A stretch of DNA of 64,000 nt, from positions 124,001 to 188,000 of the forward strand of contig NZ_MKIN01000018.1 of NCBI RefSeq assembly GCF_001938985.1, written 5' to 3'. Source of the stretch: Gillisella taibaishanensis. GTDB taxonomy: Bacteria; Pseudomonadota; Alphaproteobacteria; Rhizobiales; Rhizobiaceae. The stretch's first letter is position 1. Each line of letters opens with the position of its first letter. Under the pieces are notes generated by a model. It searched no databases. It had not been told where the DNA came from and worked only from the letters and a program-made list of their open reading frames with translations. Shown in pieces: positions 37,131-46,885 of this stretch. Both the position numbers and the translations under genes were made by a program.

Positions 37131-37736
37131 ATGGCATTTTCGACTTTGAATTCCGGTCGGGAGCGGGGATTCCTCGACGGCCAGTTTCTGATCGCCATGC
37201 CTGGCATGGCAGACGGCAATTTTGCCCGCAGTGTCGTCTATGTCTGCGCCCATACGGGTGCTGGCGCCATGGGCTTTATCATCAACCGTACCCAGCCGGT
37301 GAAATTCGCCGATATCCTGCTACATCTCGACCTGATCGACCAGAACGACGCGATCATGCTGCCGGACCACGCCCGCAACTTTCCCATCCAGTCCGGCGGT
37401 CCGGTCGAAACAGGGCGCGGCTTTGTGCTGCATTCCGACGATTACCTCAGCGATAGCAGCATCCCGATCACCGACGACATTTCGCTGACCGCAACGCTCG
37501 ATATCGTGCGCGCCATTTCCGACGGACGCGGCCCGGCCCGCGCTACCATGTTGCTCGGCTATGCCGGCTGGGGACCCGGTCAGCTTGAAGCTGAGATCGC
37601 CAATAACGGCTGGCTGAACTGCCCGGCTTCGGAAGACCTGATTTTTGACCCTGTTCTCGACGACAAATACGACCGGGCGCTGGCTCTTATCGGCATCAGC
37701 CCCGCGACACTGTCGCCGGAAGCTGGCCACGCCTGA
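37131..37736 (+). CDS. YqgE/AlgH family protein (UPF0301)
   Basis: A 201-residue cytoplasmic protein of the YqgE/AlgH family, common in proteobacteria and of unknown biochemical role; Pseudomonas AlgH was first linked to alginate regulation. Family segments are [49 protein letters not shown] and [20 protein letters not shown]. The ATG at 37131 follows CGGAGGC. It converges on an EamA transporter with a 27-base gap. Confidence 0.93.
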   Translation: MAFSTLNSGRERGFLDGQFLIAMPGMADGNFARSVVYVCAHTGAGAMGFIINRTQPVKFADILLHLDLIDQNDAIMLPDHARNFPIQSGGPVETGRGFVLHSDDYLSDSSIPITDDISLTATLDIVRAISDGRGPARATMLLGYAGWGPGQLEAEIANNGWLNCPASEDLIFDPVLDDKYDRALALIGISPATLSPEAGHA

Positions 37737-37763
37737 TCTGGGCTTGGCTTCGGTCGGGGTTGA

Positions 37764-38699
37764 TCAGGGGGCAGGGTGCCGTCTTGCGCGCAGCCAGTCC
37801 AAAGGTTGCGAAAGCCGCACCGGTGCCGGCACGCTCATGGCAAAGACGCCTGCGACGACCAGCAGCAGACCGGCGAGAACGGTCGGGCTGAAGCGTTCCC
37901 CGAGGAACACCGCGCCGATTCCGACCCCGATCGGCACCCGCAGATAGGCCTGCGACGTGGTGGCGACGGAGCCCAACCGGTGCACGAGCCTGAAATAGAT
38001 CACGAACGCCAGCGCCGTGGAAAAGACGGATAGCGCCAGCAGGGCGGCAATAGAGGCGAATGAGACCGAGAGCGTCCATGGTCTGTCGATGACAAGACTG
38101 AAGGGAATGAGGATCGCCGCGCCTGAGATCAGCGAACCGGCTGCGGGCATCATCGGATCGAGCCCCCTAAAATTGCGCCCGAAAATCGCGGCCATCGCAT
38201 AGCAGACCGAGGCCAGCACCACGGCGAGCTGAGCGATGAGGTCGGTGCCGGCGGAATGGAAGGCGTTGAAGCCGATGATCAGGCAGGTGCCGGAAATGCC
38301 GAGCACCACGCCGATCAGCTTGCGGGGGCCGAGGCTTTCATGCCGGGTGATACCGGCGGTGATCAAGAAGGTGAAGATCGGCGTTAGCGCATTGAGGATG
38401 ACCGCAAGACCCGCCTCGACATGCAATTCCGCCCAGGCGATCAGCGTGAAGGGCAGGGCGCTGTTCAGGCAGGCCTGGATGAGGAAGCGCCGCCAGGTGG
38501 CCATGTCTCTTGGCAGCCGCAGACCGCGCCCTTTCAGGATCGCCAGCAGAAGCGCCCCAGCCAGCAGGGTACGGGCCGCAATCAGGGTGATCGGTGGAAT
38601 TGTCTCGACCCCGACACGGATAAAACTATAGGCGGCGCCCCAGACGGTGGCGAGCAGCAGCAGCAAGGCGAGGTCTTTGGCAAGGGTCGGCGAGGTCAT
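37764..38699 (-). CDS. EamA/DMT-family transporter
   Basis: A 311-residue drug/metabolite transporter with ten hydrophobic helices made of two EamA repeats (about 8-140 and 155-290). Segments such as ATVWGAAYSFIRVGVETIPP and the second-repeat SVFSTALAFVIYFRLVHRLG are typical. Many members export amino acids or other metabolites; the substrate here is unknown. It is divergent from an ArsR-type regulator with 123 bases between starts, suggesting local control. Confidence 0.9.
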   Translation of the reverse strand: MTSPTLAKDLALLLLLATVWGAAYSFIRVGVETIPPITLIAARTLLAGALLLAILKGRGLRLPRDMATWRRFLIQACLNSALPFTLIAWAELHVEAGLAVILNALTPIFTFLITAGITRHESLGPRKLIGVVLGISGTCLIIGFNAFHSAGTDLIAQLAVVLASVCYAMAAIFGRNFRGLDPMMPAAGSLISGAAILIPFSLVIDRPWTLSVSFASIAALLALSVFSTALAFVIYFRLVHRLGSVATTSQAYLRVPIGVGIGAVFLGERFSPTVLAGLLLVVAGVFAMSVPAPVRLSQPLDWLRARRHPAP

Positions 38700-38822
38700 G
38701 GCGGGCTTTCTGAAAATGATGGGATCGCTGCCTCTGTTAGACCGATTGCCGCGACCGATGCTTCGGCCTTTACCGAAGTGTCGCGGGATGACAGGGCGCA
38801 GTGATCGGCCTATCCTCTTCTC

Positions 38823-39530
38823 ATGTCGAACATCGCTTCTGCAAATACCCTGGCCGAAATTGCCGCCCTGATCGGCGATCCCGCCCGCGCCAATATGCTG
38901 ATTGCCCTGATGGCCGGTCAGGCGCTGACGGCGGGCGAACTGGCCCGGCATTCCGGGATCACCGCCCAGACCGCCAGCGGCCATCTCGCAAAAATGGTCG
39001 ACGGCCGGCTGCTGTCCGTCGAAAAGCAGGGCCGACATCGCTATTTCCGGCTGGCCGGTCCTTCCACGGCCGCAGCACTCGAAAGCGTCATGGCCCTTGC
39101 TGCCGATGGACCGCCAAGGCGGCATAGGGTGGGGCCGAAAGATCTGGCATTGCGCTCGGCCCGCAGTTGTTACGACCACATTGCCGGGCGCCTCGGCGTG
39201 ACCCTGGCTGACCGTTTGCAGACCATGGCCCATATCGCTATCGGCGAGGGTGCCGTGACCGTGACATCTTCCGGCCAGCGCTTCTTTTGCGATTTCGGCA
39301 TCGATCTGTCTGCGACGTCACCGCGTGGCCGCCCGTTGTGCCGCACCTGTCTCGACTGGAGCGAACGCCGACCGCATCTGGCAGGCCATCTCGGTGCAGC
39401 CCTGATGGAGCGCATGCTGTCGCTCTCCTGGGTGTCGCGACAGCCGCAAAGCCGGGCATTACGGATCACCCGCGCCGGCGAGGCCGGTCTTCAGGAGCAA
39501 TTCGGCTTTTCAAGCGACTGGATGGCGTAA
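38823..39530 (+). CDS. ArsR-type winged-helix transcriptional regulator
   Basis: A 235-residue regulator with an N-terminal ArsR-type winged helix (about 5-85: DPARANMLIALMAGQALTAGELARHSGITAQTASGH is the start of the DNA-reading part, continuing to RHRYFRLAG). The C-terminal 140 residues form a separate domain with VTSSGQRFFCDFGIDL, LCRTCLDWSERRPHLAGHLG, including two close cysteines that might bind a metal or redox signal. The gene is divergent from the EamA transporter, its likely target. The start is the ATG at 38823. Confidence 0.85.
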   Translation: MSNIASANTLAEIAALIGDPARANMLIALMAGQALTAGELARHSGITAQTASGHLAKMVDGRLLSVEKQGRHRYFRLAGPSTAAALESVMALAADGPPRRHRVGPKDLALRSARSCYDHIAGRLGVTLADRLQTMAHIAIGEGAVTVTSSGQRFFCDFGIDLSATSPRGRPLCRTCLDWSERRPHLAGHLGAALMERMLSLSWVSRQPQSRALRITRAGEAGLQEQFGFSSDWMA

Positions 39531-39534
39531 CGGT

Positions 39535-42510
39535 TTACGCCCGCCGCGCCCGCTGCTGCTGATCCTTCAGCAGTCGCAGCACCGCTTCCGGGCCGATTGG
39601 AGCGCCATAAAGGAAGCTCTGGCCGAATTGGCAGCCCATTGCGGCAAGGTCGTCGCCATCCTGTTCGGTTGCCACGCCTTCTGCGACGACGTCCATGCCC
39701 ATTTCATTGGCCATTGCGATCACCGACCGCAGCAGGATCGAGCGCTTTTCGCTGTCGCCAGCGACCAATTCGCGGTCGAGCTTCAGCGTGTCGAAGGGGA
39801 AGCGGGTGAGGTAAGACAGCGAGGAATAGCCGGTGCCGAAATCGTCGAGTGCGAGGCTAAGCCCGATATCCTTCAGTTTTTCCAGCACCAGACGCGCCTG
39901 TTCGGGGTTTTCGACCACCACCGATTCCGTCAGTTCCAGTTTCAGCCGTGACGGATTGCAGTTCACGCGCGTGAGCAGACTGCGGATGTCGGTATAGAGC
40001 GTGTTGTTGATCAACTGGGCGCTCGACAGGTTGACCGAGACGAAGATCGGCGCCTCCCCAGTCTGCTTTTCCCATTCCACCAGATCGGTGGCGGCCCGCT
40101 CGAGCGCGAACATGCCAAGCGGCATGATCAGGTCGCAGCTTTCAGCAAGCGGTATGAATTCGTTGGGCGAGATCGTGCCGCGCTTGGGATGTTCCCAGCG
40201 CATAAGGGCTTCGAAACCGGCCAGTTCCTCGTCTTCCAGCCTTACGATCGGCTGATAGACCATGGTCAGTTCGCCGCGCTCGACGGCGCGCGCCAGCTCT
40301 GTTTCCAGCTGCAGCTTTTCAGACACGGTACCGCGGAAGGCCGGGCGGAAAGGCTCGACCTTGTTGCCGCCGCCGCGCTTGGCCCTATACATCGCAAGCT
40401 CGGCATCCGACAGCAGGCCGGCCGCACTTTCCTGCTGATCGACCCAGGAGACGAGGCCGATCGAGGCAGTCAGTTCGATCTCGCGATTGGCGAAATTGAT
40501 CGGCACCTTGATCGCCTTGCTGATCGCATCGGCGAAGTCGCCGACCTTTGCCGGATCGCGCTCGGAAATCAGGATCAACCCGAACTGGTCGCCGGACAGC
40601 CGCGCCAGCGTATCCTGCGGCTTCAAAAGCCGCCGCAGCCGGCGCGTCAGCGCGATCAGGATATTGTCACCGGCCGATATGCCGAGCATGTCGTTGACCC
40701 GGCCGAAATTGTCGATGTCGACGATCATGACAGTCGGACGCACGCTGTCGGCGGTGGCGGTCACGGTGAGCAGCGTCTGCAGCCGGTCGAGAAACACTTC
40801 GCGGTTGGGCAGGCCGGTCAGGTTGTCGTTGATCGCATCCTGCAACAGCCGGTCGACGGTGTTTTTCTGCTCGGTCACATCGGCGATGGTGCCGATGCAG
40901 CGGATGATTTCGCCATTTGCGCCCAAAACCGGCCGGGCGCGGATATGCAGCCAGTGGAAATGGCCGTCATCGGCGCGAATGCGGAATTCGTGGTTGAGCC
41001 GACCGCGCTTGTGCTCCAGGAGCACGTCGAGCGTGGCGCGGAACCGGTCGCGGTCATCGGGATGCAGGCTCGGAATCCAGTTGCGGGCCGCACCATGCAG
41101 GGCGCCCTGGCTCAGACCGAGACGGGTGGAAATGTCGGGCATGGTCACGACACGGTCGCGGGTCACGTCCCAGTCCCAAACGATGTCGCCGGCCCCGGTC
41201 AGCGCCAGCGATTGCCGCTCAAGGTCTGAAAACAGGCCTTGGTTATAGCCGCCGCCGGCAAAGGCGTGCTGCATGACGGTAAAGCCGATCAAGAGCACGA
41301 TCAGCACCAGCGCGCCGCCATGGGCAGGCTGGATGATGTCGTTCGAGAGACGCCCGGTCACGGTCATCCACCCCGCGATCAGCCAGACGATGATCAGCGT
41401 CCAGGTCGGCACCAGCAGAATGGCGCGGTCGTAGCGGTTGAAGCCGAGATAGATGATCAGCGCGATACCGGCGGTCGCCGTCAGCGCAAAGGACAGGCGG
41501 GCGATACCGGCGGCAATGGAGGGATCGTAGATCGCCACGCCGAACAGCAGCGCCAGACCAAGAATCCAGGCGAAGGTCGCATAGCCCAGATGCACATGCC
41601 ATCGGTTGAGATTGAGATAGGTAAACAGGAAGATCACGAAGCCGGAGGCAAGTCCGACTTCGGCGCCCGCTCGCCATATCTGTTCACTGGTCGTGGTAAT
41701 GCTGATCAGCTTGCCGAGAAAGCCGAAATCGACGCAGATATAGGCCAGTACCGCCCAGGCAAGCGAGGCTGCGGCCGGCAGCATCGAGGTGCCGCGCACT
41801 ACGAAGAGAATGGTCAGAAACACCGCGAGCAGGCCGGAGATACCGAGCACGATGCCGCGATAGAGCGTGAAGGAATTGATCGTGTCCTTGTAGGCGTCCG
41901 GCTCCCACAGATAGATCTGCGGCAGGTTCGGGGTTGCCAGTTCGGCAACGAAGGTCACGACAGCGCCCGGATTGAGGGTGATGCGGAACACGTCGGCGTC
42001 GTCGCTCGGCACCCGGTCCAGCGAAAAGCCTTCGCTGGGCGTGATCGAAATGATCCGCTGCGAGCCGAGATCCGGCCAGAACACCTTGGAATTGACTAGG
42101 CGGTAATGCGGCGCGACGATCACCCGCTCCAGCTGTTCGTCCGAGACATTGGCGAGCGCGAATACCGCCCAATCGCCCTGGTGCTGTGGCGAGGTAGCGC
42201 GCACTTCAATGCGCCGGCGGATGCCATCGGCACCAGCGGCGGTCGAGACCTGGAACGCCTCACCTTGATTGAGATGAATTTCCGTCGTTGCAGTGAGGTC
42301 GAGCGCCGTGTCGTCGCGGGAGATCTTCACCGGCTCTGCTGCCAGCGCCGGGCGGGAGGCCAGTACCGGTGCAACGATCAGCAGCGCAATCAGCATCAGA
42401 AGCGGTCGTAGCATGGCGGCGCAACGCGCAACGCCGGAAGCTGACGATACCGGCTGGCGTCGGACCAACGGAGCGGCGTCGGTAGAGGATGATGATGTGA
42501 CAATAATCAT
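39535..42510 (-). CDS. 7TM-sensor PAS-GGDEF(degenerate)-EAL protein, probable c-di-GMP phosphodiesterase
   Basis: A 991-residue membrane protein. It has a signal-like helix (about 33-58), a periplasmic sensor domain (to about 205), seven to eight membrane helices (about 210-413), a PAS domain (about 440-548), a GGDEF domain and an EAL domain (about 745-985). The GGDEF signature is SGDQF and the inhibitory site is KPQD instead of RxxD, so cyclase activity is doubtful. The EAL motifs are intact: EALMR, ELTES, DDFGTGYSS and VAEGVAT, so c-di-GMP hydrolysis is likely. The ATG at 42510 overlaps the acetyltransferase stop (ATGA); ATG at 42414 would give a cleaner signal peptide. Confidence 0.9.
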   Translation of the reverse strand: MIIVTSSSSTDAAPLVRRQPVSSASGVARCAAMLRPLLMLIALLIVAPVLASRPALAAEPVKISRDDTALDLTATTEIHLNQGEAFQVSTAAGADGIRRRIEVRATSPQHQGDWAVFALANVSDEQLERVIVAPHYRLVNSKVFWPDLGSQRIISITPSEGFSLDRVPSDDADVFRITLNPGAVVTFVAELATPNLPQIYLWEPDAYKDTINSFTLYRGIVLGISGLLAVFLTILFVVRGTSMLPAAASLAWAVLAYICVDFGFLGKLISITTTSEQIWRAGAEVGLASGFVIFLFTYLNLNRWHVHLGYATFAWILGLALLFGVAIYDPSIAAGIARLSFALTATAGIALIIYLGFNRYDRAILLVPTWTLIIVWLIAGWMTVTGRLSNDIIQPAHGGALVLIVLLIGFTVMQHAFAGGGYNQGLFSDLERQSLALTGAGDIVWDWDVTRDRVVTMPDISTRLGLSQGALHGAARNWIPSLHPDDRDRFRATLDVLLEHKRGRLNHEFRIRADDGHFHWLHIRARPVLGANGEIIRCIGTIADVTEQKNTVDRLLQDAINDNLTGLPNREVFLDRLQTLLTVTATADSVRPTVMIVDIDNFGRVNDMLGISAGDNILIALTRRLRRLLKPQDTLARLSGDQFGLILISERDPAKVGDFADAISKAIKVPINFANREIELTASIGLVSWVDQQESAAGLLSDAELAMYRAKRGGGNKVEPFRPAFRGTVSEKLQLETELARAVERGELTMVYQPIVRLEDEELAGFEALMRWEHPKRGTISPNEFIPLAESCDLIMPLGMFALERAATDLVEWEKQTGEAPIFVSVNLSSAQLINNTLYTDIRSLLTRVNCNPSRLKLELTESVVVENPEQARLVLEKLKDIGLSLALDDFGTGYSSLSYLTRFPFDTLKLDRELVAGDSEKRSILLRSVIAMANEMGMDVVAEGVATEQDGDDLAAMGCQFGQSFLYGAPIGPEAVLRLLKDQQQRARRA

Positions 42511-43121
42511 GAATAGAAATTTTTGCCGGCAGTAGGACCGACGTCTGCCAAAAGCGAGTAGATCGCGTGATCTCTCCACTGCCCGTTGATGTTCAAATAA
42601 CCGCGCAACAGACCTTCCCGTTCAAAACCTGCCCGTTCCAGCAGCCGAATGCTTTTATCATTGTCAGGAATACAGGCCGCCTCGATACGATGCAACTCAA
42701 GTTCCTTGAAGATATACGGTTTTGCCATTTGAAGTGCGGCAAACATATGGCCTTGGCCGGCAAATCGCTCGCCCATCCAATATCCAATCATGCAGGCCTG
42801 CGAGACGCCACGCCTGATGAGGCCGATGGTGAGCCCGCCCATCAGCTGGTTGTCGGCTTCATGGATCAGAAAAAACGGCACCGCCAGCCCGCAGGCATAT
42901 TCCTGGGTATTGCGCATGACCCTTGCGCGAAAGGCGCTTTCCGTCAGCTCGTCCGGGCGCCAGAGCGGTTCCCACGGCTGAAGAAAGGCGCGGCTTTCCG
43001 AGCGCAGCCGATACCATTGGTTATAATCGCTATTGCGGGGCAGGCGCAGCAGCCGGGTGCCATCACGCAGTTCCGGACGATCCGGCTGACGCGAGAGAAA
43101 CCCGAACACTGACCGCGTCAT
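42507..43121 (-). CDS. GNAT-family N-acetyltransferase (RimJ/RimL-like)
   Basis: A 204-residue acetyl-CoA-dependent N-acetyltransferase. The RimJ-like pattern is clear: PWEPLWRPDEL near residue 50, GLTIGLIRRG, IGYWMGERFAGQGHMFAAL (acetyl-CoA loop) and RIEAACIPDNDKSIRLLERAGF. RimJ and RimL modify ribosomal protein N-termini, but the substrate here is unknown. Its stop overlaps the start of the EAL protein gene, so the two are coupled, and it follows the M16 peptidase gene by 66 bases. Confidence 0.92.
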   Translation of the reverse strand: MTRSVFGFLSRQPDRPELRDGTRLLRLPRNSDYNQWYRLRSESRAFLQPWEPLWRPDELTESAFRARVMRNTQEYACGLAVPFFLIHEADNQLMGGLTIGLIRRGVSQACMIGYWMGERFAGQGHMFAALQMAKPYIFKELELHRIEAACIPDNDKSIRLLERAGFEREGLLRGYLNINGQWRDHAIYSLLADVGPTAGKNFYS

Positions 43122-43187
43122 TCGTCATCCCCACCAAATGGCCCCAACCGAGTGGCCTCGACCCTCAGCCCCAATGCGCTTGCTGCG

Positions 43188-44492
43188 TCAGCGCCGTGCC
43201 GCCTTTGGCACCGTCAGACCGGAACCTGACAGGGCCGACACGATATCGTCCATCGGCGCCAACTGCTCCAGCGGGCCGATAGCCGACAGAGTCGGCGGAC
43301 CACCATCAAAGAACAGCCGGCCGGCAAGATCGGTCAGCCGCTCGACGGTAATGCCTTCCAGCCGTTCCATCAGCTCCGGATTGGAGATCGGCCGGCCGTA
43401 GAGCATCATCTGCCGGGCGATCTGGCCGGCGCGGGCGGCAGGGCTTTCCTGGCCCATCAGCAATTGCGCGCGGATCTGGGCGCGCGAGCGGTCGATTTCC
43501 TGCTGGTCGATCGAGACAGCAGCCTTGCGCAGTTCCTCAATGATCACAGGCACCAGTTCCGGCAGGTTTTCGCCGCCGGTGGCGGCATGAATGCCGAAAA
43601 TACCGGTATCGGAAAAGCCCCAGTGGAAGGCATAGACCGAATAGCACAGACCGCGGAATTCGCGCACTTCCTGGAACAGCCGGGACGACATGCCGCCGCC
43701 CAGAATATTGGCCAGGACCTGCGAGGCATAGAAATCGCGCGCGTGATAGGCGCGGCCTTCAAAACCGAGCAGCAGCTGCGTATCCATCAGGTCGCGGCTT
43801 TCGCGCACCTCGCCGCCGGTATAGCGGGCAGGGGTGACGAGCGGCGAGACATCTGGCTTGGTGCGCAGCGTCGAAAACCGGTCTTCGACCTGGCGCACGA
43901 AACTGTCGTGATCGACGGCGCCGGCGGCCACCACGAACATGCGGTCGGTGGTGTAGTTGCGCGCCATATAGGAGCGGATCTGGTCGCTGGTGAAACCGTC
44001 GACGGTCTCAGGCGTGCCCAGAATGCCGCGCCCGACCGTCTGGTCGCGAAACGCAGTTTCGGCAAAGCGGTCGAACACGACATCGTCAGGCGTGTCGCAG
44101 GCCGCGCCGATTTCCTGCAGAATTACATGCTTTTCGCGTATCAGTTCTTCATCGGCAAAGGCCGAATCGGTCAGGATGTCAGCAAGAATATCGACGGCCA
44201 GCGGCACGTCATCCTTGAGCACCCGGGCGTAATAGGAGGTGGTCTCCGTCGAGGTCGCGGCATTCAGCTCGCCGCCGACATTCTCGATTTCCTCGGCGAT
44301 CGCGCGAGCGCTGCGCCGCCTGGTGCCCTTGAAGGCCATATGTTCGAGAAGATGGGCAATGCCATGCTCCTCGGCGGTCTCATCGCGCGAGCCTGACTTG
44401 ACCCAGACACCCAGCGCGACGCTTTCCAGATGCGGCATTTTCTCGGTAACGACCGTCAGCCCCGAAGGCAGGCGGGTGCACTCAACATTCAT
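43188..44492 (-). CDS. M16-family zinc peptidase (mitochondrial processing peptidase-like)
   Basis: A 434-residue peptidase of the pitrilysin/M16 family. The inverted zinc motif HxxEH is in IAHLLEHMAFKG, with the downstream acidic ligand in AYYARVLKDD-following EELIREKHVILQEI. ILGGGMSSRLFQEVREFRGLCYSV is the conserved C-terminal R/Y motif. The family is the bacterial ancestor of the mitochondrial processing peptidase; cytoplasmic peptide turnover is the usual inferred role. The ATG at 44492 is used; an upstream ATG at 44516 exists. It lies 79 bases after thrC on the same strand. Confidence 0.94.
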   Translation of the reverse strand: MNVECTRLPSGLTVVTEKMPHLESVALGVWVKSGSRDETAEEHGIAHLLEHMAFKGTRRRSARAIAEEIENVGGELNAATSTETTSYYARVLKDDVPLAVDILADILTDSAFADEELIREKHVILQEIGAACDTPDDVVFDRFAETAFRDQTVGRGILGTPETVDGFTSDQIRSYMARNYTTDRMFVVAAGAVDHDSFVRQVEDRFSTLRTKPDVSPLVTPARYTGGEVRESRDLMDTQLLLGFEGRAYHARDFYASQVLANILGGGMSSRLFQEVREFRGLCYSVYAFHWGFSDTGIFGIHAATGGENLPELVPVIIEELRKAAVSIDQQEIDRSRAQIRAQLLMGQESPAARAGQIARQMMLYGRPISNPELMERLEGITVERLTDLAGRLFFDGGPPTLSAIGPLEQLAPMDDIVSALSGSGLTVPKAARR

Positions 44493-44571
44493 GGTCCGTC
44501 TTTCCGCGTTTCCCATAGCGTCCTTTCGTCGGCTGCATAATGTTCACTCAAATCGCGAACGATTTCAGGAC

Positions 44572-45969
44572 TTATGCACGAGCGCGCGAATGAGCGGAGA
44601 TGAAAGCCTCCACCACGTCGAGCTCGCCGGCCAGGACGTCGAAACGCTCCTCCCTGTCCATAAGATCAGCAAGCCACGTCGGAAGCGCGGGGTCAATACC
44701 CGATGCCGATTTTACCGCTGCCGGGAATTTGGCGGGATGCGCGGTCGCCAGCGTCACCATCGGGCTTTGCGGCTTTTCAAACTTGGCCGCGACGGCCACG
44801 CCGCAGGCCGTATGCGGATCAAGCAGATAGCCGGTTTCGGCCAAAGTCGTGCGGATGGTTTTCGCCACATCCTTTTCGGTGGCACGGCCGGCGCGGAACA
44901 CCTTGCGGATGTTTTTCAGCGTCTCCGGCCCGATGTCGAAGGCGCTCGACTGCTTCAGCGAGGCCATCTGCCGGCGGATCTCACCGGCATCGCGGCCGCA
45001 GGCTTCAAACAGCAGCCGCTCGAAATTGGACGAGATCTGGATATCCATCGACGGCGAGGTGGTGGCCTTGACGCCGCGCATCTCGTAGCGCCCGGTCTTC
45101 AGCGTGCGGGCGAGAATGTCGTTGTCATTGGTGGCAATGACCAGCTTGTCGATCGGCAGACCCATTTCGCGCGCGACGTAACCGGCGAAAATATCGCCGA
45201 AATTGCCTGTGGGCACGGTGAACGAGATCTTCCTGTCAGGGCCGCCCAGCGCCAGCGCCGCCGTGAAATAATAGACAACCTGGGCCATGATTCGCGCCCA
45301 GTTGATCGAATTGACGCCCGACAGCTTCACGCTGTCGCGGAAGCTGACATGGTTGAACATCGCTTTGACCAGATCCTGGCAATCGTCGAAATTGCCTTCG
45401 ATAGCGACTGCCCGCACGTTTGCGGCTGTGCTCGAGGTCATCTGACGCTGCTGCACCGGCGAGACCTTGCCCTTGGGAAACAGGATGAAGATATCGACAT
45501 TGTCCAGCCCGGCAAAGGCGTCGATGGCGGCACCGCCTGTGTCGCCCGAGGTGGCGCCGACGATGGTGGCGCGTTCGCCACGGGCTTTCAGCACATGATC
45601 CATCAGCCGGCCGAGCAATTGCATCGCCACGTCTTTGAAGGCCAGCGTCGTGCCGTGGAACAGTTCGAGAATGAAGGCATTCGGCCCGGTTTGCACCAGC
45701 GGTGCCACGGCCGGATGGCGGAAAGTGGCATAGGCCCCGTCGATCATCGCCTTCAACGCGGCGTCTTCGATTTCGCCATCGACAAAGGGTTTCAATACGG
45801 CAAAGGCGACCTCCTGATAGGTCTTGCCGCGCAGCGCCCGGATATCGCGCTTGGTCATTTTCGGCCATTCGCGGGGCAGGTAAAGACCGCCGTCCCGAGC
45901 AAGTCCGGCCAGAAGCGCATCGCAGAATGTCAGAGCGGGCGCTTCGCCGCGAGTGGAAATAAAGTCCAT
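44572..45969 (-). CDS. thrC: Threonine synthase
   Basis: ThrC converts O-phosphohomoserine to threonine with pyridoxal phosphate. The 465-residue protein is the longer bacterial/fungal class. The PLP lysine is in FHGTTLAFKDVAMQLLG, and GATSGDTGGAAIDAFAG binds the PLP phosphate; PTGNFGDIFAGYVA is also typical. The ATG at 45969 gives the usual start DFISTRGEAP. It is the first of the series thrC-M16 peptidase-acetyltransferase-EAL protein. Its substrate is made by ThrB, encoded elsewhere in the window. Confidence 0.97.
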   Translation of the reverse strand: MDFISTRGEAPALTFCDALLAGLARDGGLYLPREWPKMTKRDIRALRGKTYQEVAFAVLKPFVDGEIEDAALKAMIDGAYATFRHPAVAPLVQTGPNAFILELFHGTTLAFKDVAMQLLGRLMDHVLKARGERATIVGATSGDTGGAAIDAFAGLDNVDIFILFPKGKVSPVQQRQMTSSTAANVRAVAIEGNFDDCQDLVKAMFNHVSFRDSVKLSGVNSINWARIMAQVVYYFTAALALGGPDRKISFTVPTGNFGDIFAGYVAREMGLPIDKLVIATNDNDILARTLKTGRYEMRGVKATTSPSMDIQISSNFERLLFEACGRDAGEIRRQMASLKQSSAFDIGPETLKNIRKVFRAGRATEKDVAKTIRTTLAETGYLLDPHTACGVAVAAKFEKPQSPMVTLATAHPAKFPAAVKSASGIDPALPTWLADLMDREERFDVLAGELDVVEAFISAHSRARA

Positions 45970-46241
45970 GCCAATATCCTCGGTCTTGCAACAGGTCGCG
46001 GCCATCGATGATCCCAAGTCTTGACGCTGCTTTGCTGAAAATTGCAACAAAGCCCACGCCAGTGCATCGATTTTTTGCCACGGCGCTGGTATAGACCATC
46101 GCCAACCGATAAGGAAAGGCTGATTACAGCAGTTTTTCGACAGGAAATCCGGCAGTAAGCCAGCGATGGCCAGCCGATGACCAAACGGTGCTACAACGGT
46201 GCCCAAGCGGTTCGACGTCATGATGCAGAAGGTGTGACCTG

Positions 46242-46853
46242 GTGTTTCAATCTCTAATGCGCGGCACGGCCGCTGTTTCCCTGGCTGTCATTCTGGCTGG
46301 TTGCAGCACCAGCGGTTCAGGCCCTTCAACCGGCGGCAGCCTGTTCAGTTCCAATGCCACGGCCCCCGTGTCCGGCGCCAACACCGCCAATGCGCCCGCC
46401 GCATCGGGTGGCGCGGTCGTGCAGGGGACATGCCCGCAGATCTCGCTGCGCGACGGCACGGCCTACTATCGCACCTATGCCAAGCCGGGCTCCAAGGACC
46501 CACAGGACGTGGTGTTCCAGGCGTCGCTTGCCGAAACAACCCGCGCCTGCACCCAGAACGAGAGCACGATGACCGTCAAGGTCCAGGTGGCCGGCCGGCT
46601 TGTCGCCGGTCCGCAGGGTCATGCCGGCTCGCTGTCGCTGCCAATCCGGGTGGCCGTTATGAACGGCGACACGGTCGTGTCCTCGCAACTGGTGCCGTTT
46701 ACCGCAAACCTGGCCAGCGCCGACCAGCCGGCACAGTTCCTCTTCACCCATGAAGTGAGCATAGCCGCCAATCCGTCGACCTCGACCCAGATCTTCGTCG
46801 GTTTCGATGAAGGCCCGCCGAAGGCCGCTGCCAAGCCTAAGAAGCATAAGTAA
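46242..46853 (+). CDS. Hypothetical lipoprotein
   Basis: A 203-residue exported protein with a clear lipoprotein signal (basic N-terminus, hydrophobic core, lipobox LAGC near residue 21), followed by a Ser/Gly/Ala-rich linker and a beta-rich domain (about 60-190) with CPQISLRDGTAYYRTY, two cysteines and repeated beta-strand patterns. The C-terminus is lysine-rich (AAAKPKKHK). No function is known; it resembles hypothetical lipoproteins of Rhizobiaceae. The GTG start at 46242 follows AGAAGG; ATG at 46257 is the alternative. It is divergent from thrC and stands alone. Confidence 0.8.
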   Translation: MFQSLMRGTAAVSLAVILAGCSTSGSGPSTGGSLFSSNATAPVSGANTANAPAASGGAVVQGTCPQISLRDGTAYYRTYAKPGSKDPQDVVFQASLAETTRACTQNESTMTVKVQVAGRLVAGPQGHAGSLSLPIRVAVMNGDTVVSSQLVPFTANLASADQPAQFLFTHEVSIAANPSTSTQIFVGFDEGPPKAAAKPKKHK

Positions 46854-46885
46854 AGCCGACTTGCGCATCTGGGCTTGGGCGGGTT

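Noticed and set aside
44239..46011. 590-codon plus-strand open frame
   Set aside because: Antisense to thrC and part of the M16 peptidase gene, both well recognised; no family features in the translation.
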